Below are positions 56,931 through 64,000 of a stretch of 64,000 nucleotides of DNA, piece by piece. The position numbers and the translations under genes are program-made. The first letter of the stretch is position 1. Every line of letters starts with the position of its first letter. Under the pieces are notes generated by a model. That model ran no database searches. It was not told the DNA's origin and was given only the letters and a program-made list of their open reading frames with translations. Source of the stretch: Podocnemis expansa (lineage: Eukaryota > Chordata > Testudines > Podocnemididae); the NCBI GenBank assembly GCA_007922195.1, contig ML681994.1, positions 52,920,298 to 52,984,297 on the forward strand, read 5' to 3'.

Positions 56931-59481
56931 GTATGTGAGTACATATGCCATCCTTTGCTTCCACAAACCATCTTTTTAGTAGAGAGTTTCTGTATGCAAT
57001 TAACTTGAATTTGTTTTATTATAGGATGAAATGTTTTAGGAGCATTTCAGGGTTAATTAATGCCATTACAAATGTAACAGTTATGCATAATTTGTAGCTG
57101 TTGGGTTATGATAATGGTTGTATACATTATTTAGTAAGCTAGATAAAAGGACATGGCATCGTCTTGTTTAATCTAGTCATGATAAATTGTTTCCCTCCTT
57201 TTATTAGTATTTTCTGCAATGGTAAACCCAGACTACCTTTAATAAGATTCCAACCAGGTCTTATTCCTTTGTATTTATGGTAGGTTATTAAAATAATGTG
57301 ATACTATTTTATATCACATGTGTGATGGAGATTATTGACTAAAAGAGAAGAAGCATTTTAAAATCCATTTTATGAAAATCCTTAAGTTGCTTTTAGGTTG
57401 TTCTTTAACAGAAACAAATATTAAAATGATTATCCGTATAAACTTAGTGTACAGCCTGTATTTGGTGTAACATGCCTTCCAAATCTTCATCCACTCTTAA
57501 TTCTAAAATGCACTCTTAATTCTATGTCTGCCTTGTTTAATCATTCCATCGTACTAATGGAAACGGGTTTAACTAACATGTATAACTGCCTTGGGAAATT
57601 TAATTTGGTTTATTAAGTTAATTGGAAAGTTTGTATTTGGATGATAGTCTTTATCTAAAAATCTTTGGTGATCACAAAAGCAGAAGACAACAATGAGCTA
57701 AATACTACTATCTTATGTCCTGTGCAATTCTGATGAATATTTACTTTAGAAAAATGAGCATGGAAAACCTTAAAAGGCATATTTAGTGTTGGTGTAACAG
57801 GCACAGCTCCCATGAAAGTTGCTAATGGGCACAGGTCCCATGCTTCAGTCAGGGGTTCATGGAGTTTGCTGTTACTATTCTTGTGTCCTTCAAGTCACCA
57901 CACTATTAAGCTTCCTGACTTTTAGTATTACGGTCAGCTTATCCTTAAGCAATTAAGACTTCTCCTGCAAGCACTTGAAGTGGTAGATGAATTAGTTATT
58001 TATCCTATGTCATTATGGAACTTTTTTTGGTGCCCAGTCTATAGTTGTGGATTATGGATGATGATTTTGTGATAACAGTTCATCAGATAGCATAAAGTAA
58101 ATTTCATATGCCACTACTGATTGCTCATAAATTATATGTTTCATTTTTTGTTTTGCTCTGTGGTGGAAACTGCGGCTTTTCATAAAAGTATTCCATTCCA
58201 ATGTACAAAATACATAAAGCTGGCTTCTGTCTATGAGGATGCTAAGATATCCATCAACACATTTACTAATAATATCTTCCCTAATTTCAGTTGCTGCTAA
58301 TAGTTTTTCTAAAGAAAAAAAGAAAAAAACTAGTCTTTTTTATTAAATTGAGATATTACTACAACAAAGTAGTATTGATTCTATAAAGTGGTTTTTTTAA
58401 GCAATTCTTTGTAATGGAAAAGTATTGCACTGCCTATTGGAGAAATGGGTTTGCTACAGAAAGAATCTTCTGTTACTCCTTGTGCTCCAATAATATCAGG
58501 ATATATATTTGCAAAGAAGCTGGAAATTTTTCACCATAAAAGTCTCTCAAATTTCTACTTTTTAAAAAAATATATCAATTGCTTTGAGTTTAGATATTTT
58601 TGTCAATTACAATTGTATGGAAAGCAAATTTAAATCCACTTATGCTCTCAGATGTGTCTGCAATTTCCACTGAAGTCAATATAGAATTAGGTCCTCTATG
58701 GCCCCACTGCTGTGTTGGGCAGTGTGCAGCAACAGTAATCAGCTTTCAGAAAGCTCTCGGAGCAGGAGTAGAACCTATATTTTGTACTAACTGGTTACAA
58801 GTCGCTATCAGCCTTTTATTTTCATTAGACTTGAATAAGATGCAACACAGAGTAATGGCATAGGTTATTTGTTAACAGGTATGACATGATGCAATGAAAA
58901 GTTAGTATCTTTAAAGACAATCAGAAGCCATTGTTTTCTTGGTGAAAAAAATGGTAAGTGGTAGTGAGAACCCATAGTGATGCAACAGAGCAAGAAGTTG
59001 TGAACTATTTGCATCACTTAGGCTACTCAAACAATTAACTATTTAGCCTCATTGTCTGTTCATGAATTCTATGAACAGACTTAAAATATACTAGCAAATA
59101 ATAAAATACAGTCACTGTAAATAGCCTAAGAAAAACTATCTAGACTAGAATAAAACCTACCTAATTAATAACCTTGATTTTAACCATCCATGTCTTCTAT
59201 CTTGAGAGAGAGAATGATTCTCTCAGAATGTCCTAAAGGTTAAAAAATTCTGGTCCTGACGGCCCAAGGAATCAAACAATTCTACTCAAGACTTGGTGGG
59301 ATTGTCAAAATTAAGACAAGCTTTCTTGAGCAAAATTCTTGTAGTAGCTTTCTTAAGAGCCACTGTTGTTCCATATCTTGAAGAAACACACTGACGATCT
59401 CTAATGAGGGAGGGACCAATACTTTCCTGCTAGCCTTGAGCAGTCAGCAAAAACAAGGGTCCTACTCTGTCTGTTACCAAC

Positions 59482-60069
59482 AGGGGTTAAAATATGATTT
59501 GGAGGGCCCCAGAATCCTCCTAAATTTTCGGGCCCCCTTCATGTGGGTCTAGGCCCCTTTCACCCACCCCATCTACTGCCCCCCCAAATGCCTGCCCCCC
59601 CAGCTACTGCCCTCAACACCCACCCCCAAAATCCACACCTGCCTCCAATACCCAACCCCAACTTGGGTGCCCTGTGATGGGGGCAGCATCCCCCCTCCAC
59701 AGTGCGAGCTTCCCACTCCTGAAGGGGAGCACAGCGGGGCTACCCTGACACTCACCGGCAGCTGAGCCCTGGAGCAGGGAAGAATCATCCCTAACTCCCT
59801 TCCCTGCAAGCTGCACTTTGAGGCTTCTGCCTCTAGCTCAGCCTGTGCACGTGCAGGGGAGCCAGGGCAGCTGTCGCACCTCCCCCCTCTCTCCTGCCCT
59901 GCTAGAACGCACCAGAATGGCGTTCTGAGGCCTGCTGTTTTTAGGGGCTCAATGTTTTGGGGTCCCTTAAAATAGAAAATGGACTTGGAAGGCTTTGTTC
60001 TGGCTCTATTTTCTATTTTTAGGGGCCCCAGAATGCCATTCTGGTGCATTTCAGCCTACTTTAACCCCT
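59482..60069. mobile_element. GC-rich TIR element in intron 1
   Basis: Terminal AGGGGTTAAA and TTTAACCCCT form a perfect 10-bp inverted pair, and GGGCCCCAGAAT occurs near both ends. The interior is C-rich with no transposase frame, so it is non-autonomous. A relative is embedded in the element at 54479-54740. Superfamily is not determined. Confidence 0.5.
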
Positions 60070-63000
60070 TCTTCCCAAGAGTGTTTCCAATACCTCCAAA
60101 AGCTCATCTGAAACTCAAGTAAAGAAGATTGGTATGTATCCTCCTGGGATGCGGCTTAGTCCTTATTTGAATTACTAACTACAAAGTAACATTAAAATTT
60201 CTCTCAGTGGAATTTTGCCAATATGGAGAAACTTAAAGGATGTGTGTGTGTTATATTATTTGTGTGTATAGTGCATATGAAAATAGAATGATCATCTGCA
60301 CCTCCTTGATAGTTTGTGTTGGACAGAGTCTTTCAAAATAAAGTTTCTGTGCAGCATTTCCAGCAGAAAGCAATTGAGGTGTTTTTCTCCTTTCGAATGT
60401 CTTCATAACCAGAATATATAATGTTTAATGTTAGGTTTAGAAAAACAGTTCCTGCAAACTGTAGTCAATTGCCCATTCTTCTATACTAACCCAGTTGCCC
60501 GTGAAAAAGTGTATATCACATACAGCTGATGAGACTACAAATAAACTAGAAAGACAACATGGGGACCTTCCACAGATGTAAACCAATGTAGCTCCAATGG
60601 GAATTCTGGCCACTAGATTTTTTTTTTAGATTTAAGTTAGAACTCTCAGATTAAAATCTCTGATAAATTAGAATGGTCTTTTTAAGATGAAATGAGTAAA
60701 TGTTATAACTTACTCTCTCGAGTCTGGGAACATGATTTGAAGAAAGAAATTGGAATGTAAAAACAGTAATTATAGGCTTATTCTAGATATAAGATCAGAG
60801 CCAGCCAATTTAAGAATTCACTGAGAACCAGATTGTGAACAGATTAGTGTGGGTGTGCGGGGGGAGAAGGGCACATAAGAAGCACTCCTCCATTCCTCTA
60901 CATCATGCTTGCGCTTGCTAAGCTTTAAAAGCTTTTTCCAAAGCAGTAGCTACCATGCTTAAGGGAAAATAGAGAATGCCTGCTTAGAAGCAGGATACGC
61001 AAAACAGGGATGGAAAAGAGATGGCAACATGGAGAAAGGCTGGTGCACAGAAGTGAGGCAAAGTGTGTCTGCCTAATGGCTGAGGCAAAGGGCTTAGCCC
61101 AGATGTGAAAACAGAAGCCACCAGAAAGACTGTGCCTCAGACAGACCCAGTCTCCCATTACTGCTTCTAGGCAGGGTTGCTCCATACTGCCTTCCACTCA
61201 GGTTTGTGTTATAAATGCCATGATCTAGCCTTTAGTATCCTTGTCACCCACAAAGCTGATGGTTGCTGGAAGTATTGTGGCATCAAAGAGAAAATCATGC
61301 TTACATGCCATGGGAATGTTCCAAATTCCATCCTTTTTGGAAGAAATTTTGTACTGTGAGCCCAGGGAGCTGTCTTATAGGGTTTCCAGTGGAGCTTTGA
61401 ATCAAATACTGGGTAAGGCCAACCAGGTATGTGCCATAAGCACTCATGAAAAGAAATGATTTCTCAGAGCTGCATCAAAACTCCTCAGGGTGAAATTCTG
61501 CTTTCTGTTGCAGCAGTTAGTGATTTTACTGGAATTACTGCAGATTTACCTCTCTGTAAAACAGCAGAATTTAGCTGTCTTTACTTGGAAAATTACTGTA
61601 CCCCAGACACAGCAAACTGATGTGGCACCATCTGAAAAATAGCCACATGTAAGAGAAGATCAATACTGTGTCTGAATATATCAGAATTCTAACTGCCTTA
61701 CAGACCAGTACTTCATTTCTTAACTCACATGAGTAGACCTACTGAAATCAATGGGCCATAGTAACAGGTTCCATTTTCAATACATTGGGCAACACAACCA
61801 AGAACAGAGAACAATGAGATGCAAAGCATCTCTTTCAATACTATTGGTGTACTTAATAAACTGAGTGCAACCCAACTATTCTCTGTTCTGCTTTGTCCAT
61901 TTGTTGGGTATGTAACTGCAACTCCTACACCCCAGAAAACATTTTATGGTGAAATATTTTTCAGATGGAGTTGTTTGATGCCAGTACTAAAGTTTCATAC
62001 ACATTGCCTCATCACCAGGCTAGTAAAGCAGCATCCGTGTTATTTTTTCCTATTATAGTCAATCTAATTTAATTAAGCAAATACATTTTATAATACATGT
62101 TCCACTCATATGATTAACCATCAGTCCATACATCTGTGTCATTGTTTTAAAAATCTATCTGGATTTATTAGTAATAATTCATTACTGATTTTCTGTCCTA
62201 GAGATAAGCATTATTGTGTGTATAGCTAGAGCTACATAACCTACACTAATGAGATTTCATCTGCCTTGACTGGTGTGCTGTTTCGCTGCCATTTAAGGCA
62301 TACTTTTAAGCAGATATTACAAATGCGAGGCATGTTGTCTCCAGACAGCTTTTGTTTTTCATCTGTGCTCTCAGGACCATATAATACATTGTTCTATCAG
62401 AAATGTTGCGTACTCTTGATGTATCTTTGAGTGGAACAAATGAAATATGGAGTGAAGAGACTGGCATTTTTATTTAGAATTCACATTCCATGTAGGTTTT
62501 TTAAGGTTTTTAAAATTTCAGTGATTTGCTTGGTTTTTTTTCTGAGAGGAAAATGAAATCTAAGGCCAAAATGCTTCTTGAATTATTGATTGACATATAT
62601 GGCTGCTACACAGATCTGAAGAAATGCAGCATGTTTTGGCTGTTGAAACATTGTTGATAGTGCAGGTTTCCCCAATATGCTGCCATTTTGACCTGAAAGG
62701 ACCACTACTCAGGATGAGAATGTAGTACAATCTCCTCCACTTCTTCAGCTGTTGGCATTTCTTTGCCAATTGCTAGGAAAGGTGCCAATGTCAAATGTAG
62801 CACTAGATTGTTGCAATTTGGATTCCTGGAAACTGTAACACAACCAATAAACTCATATCACTAAGCCAACATTTTGAGAGACTTGAAAGTAATATTCCCT
62901 CCCCCTGCACTCTTGGCCATCTTATGTAGGCTTAGAGGGGTGAAAGGAGTAATTGCATTTTCCACTCTGAATGGAATGCAGGAATGATTTTTTTCAAAAG

Positions 63001-63070
63001 GGAGCAGAGAGGAAGCAGGCTATGGCCCCATCCCCTCTTTACAGATCAAGGTCTATCTAGTCATGTAACT

Positions 63071-63543
63071 GAGTGGTTCCCAAGCATTTTATTAAGGTGA
63101 GCCACAAACTGCATTTAGGGACTTTTTTCTTACAACACACCATTATATCTATGCACCTTGAGTCCAGTACCACAACCTTAATCCTGGACCACTCTTCAAA
63201 ATCCCCACAGTGCATTTCAGTTTTGAAGAGTGATGCTGCCTTGATAATGCTAACTGGCATATGGAATTGCAGTGCCAGTCTGGTTTGGCCAGATCACTCC
63301 ATAATCATGACAAATGGGTTAGTGAGTGGCATTGCATCAGGTCACAAGGTCTTGAGAAGGCAGCCAGGTCCAGTCCTGCAGGAAAGGAGCCACCAGTGTG
63401 GGATGAGTGCAAGGAGGGCTTTCTCTTAGGACTTCAACTCTGCAGCAGACTAGGAGAAGCATGTTTGTCTGGTGCATGACACCCCATCTAGAATATTCTT
63501 GCAATGCAGTGGTGGGCCAAGACACATCATTTGGGAAACACTG
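63071..63543. mobile_element. hAT-like non-autonomous element
   Basis: The left end GAGTGGTTCCCAA and right end TTGGGAAACACTG are inverted copies of a CAGTGGTTCCCAA-type hAT terminus. Flanks share only GTAAC in the expected 8-bp window, so the duplication is decayed. No transposase frame is present. Confidence 0.5.
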
Positions 63544-63810
63544 TAGTAACCTGTAGTAAGAAGTACCAGCCGCTTCAGAGAAAAGTGCAAGAAGCCAGCA
63601 ATAGGTCGCCAGAAGATAGTCTGCCCTTAGAGGGATAGAGTCAGACCAGTGCATTGGGGACAGTAAACATATATGAACTAAAAGGTTGTAATAGTGACCT
63701 TGTATACTGGAGGAGTTCAGCTTGGTATTCTACCTCCTGGAGAAAGAATGGTTTGCAGTGCTTCTCAAGGGGCAGTAGAGCTCCGTGCTGCCCTTTACTT
63801 TGGCCTGAGT

Positions 63811-64000
63811 TTATAGAATCACAGAAACTGGAAGGAACCATGAGAGGACATCGAGTCCAGTTCCCTGCACTCATGGCAGAACCAAGTGCCATCTTAAATC
63901 ATCCCCGACAAGTGTTTTTCTAACCTTCTCTTAAAAACTTCCAGTGATGGAGATTCCGCAACCTCCCTAGGCAACTTATTCCAGTGGTAAATCACCATGA
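63811..64000 (-). mobile_element. CR1 3' end, antisense, running off the window
   Basis: It begins TATAGAATCACAGAAACTGGAAGGAACC and continues with CATCGAGTCCAG, CCTGCACTCATGGCAG and TGATGGAGATTCCGCAACC, which is the antisense of the CR1 3' untranslated region and the end of ORF2. The 5' part lies outside the window. Confidence 0.85.

Larger units (their letters stand above)
55280..64000 (+). other. Intron 1 of the signal-peptide gene (continues beyond the window)
   Basis: No second exon was recognised in 8.7 kb. The first 450 bp are CpG-rich, then composition drops to AT-rich. Recognisable repeats are a CR1 tail (56.8 kb), a TIR element (59.5 kb), a hAT-like element (63.1 kb) and an antisense CR1 end at the right edge. 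Stretches around 56990-57260 and 62120-62420 are unique, AT-rich and hold homeodomain-type TAATTA/ATTA motifs; they are candidates for conserved non-coding DNA only. Nothing else is seen in the remaining intervals. Confidence 0.6.

Overview
This window looks like nuclear DNA of an amniote vertebrate, most likely a cryptodiran turtle. It is AT-rich, almost free of coding sequence and full of old interspersed repeats: CR1 LINE tails on both strands, MIR-type SINEs, and a tRNA-derived SINE whose 3' tail is CR1-like, an arrangement known from tortoise Pol III/SINEs. Crocodilians share some of these families, so the turtle call is an inference from repeat content. No bacterial genes, CRISPR array, rRNA or intact tRNA gene was seen.

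Regions. 1-15.9 kb: mostly unique AT-rich DNA with small hAT-type elements (2.77, 5.03 and 8.8 kb), SINEs, a CR1 tail and a palindromic terminal-inverted-repeat (TIR) element (10.1 kb). 15.9-17.8 kb: a probable hAT element split by a Penelope-like element (PLE) insertion, then an antisense CR1. 18-30.6 kb: unique DNA with CR1, MIR, TIR elements and short PLE ends. 30.9-35.6 kb: an unclassified GC-rich block followed by a pile of CR1, two PLE lineages and a TIR element. 36-44 kb: small hAT elements, a CR1 broken by a hairpin-shaped PLE insertion, and a degenerate minisatellite. 44.6-47.1 kb: PLE, TIR-like element and LINE endonuclease in a row, all antisense. 47.1-51.4 kb: GC-rich DNA ending in a hAT-like element nested inside another, both with clean 8-bp target site duplications (TSDs).

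54.8-55.75 kb is a dense CpG island. It contains the only real gene evidence in the window: a first coding exon on the + strand at 55219-55279, encoding a 20-residue signal peptide and ending in a strong phase-1 splice donor. The gene runs off the right edge, with more than 8.7 kb of intron 1 visible. Its upstream 54 kb reads as a gene desert. A donor-like site on the minus strand of the island, and a possible minus-strand terminal exon at 48.1-48.4 kb, suggest but do not prove a divergent transcript.

The most interesting signal is in the PLEs. Four separate insertions are head-to-head duplications of the element's own 3' end, with arms up to 113 bp differing at one base. Usually one arm carries the terminal sequence and the other stops at nearly the same internal point. 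A second good result is a TIR element inserted in a PLE copy whose empty site survives in a paralogous copy 11 kb away, which fixes a 3-bp TSD.
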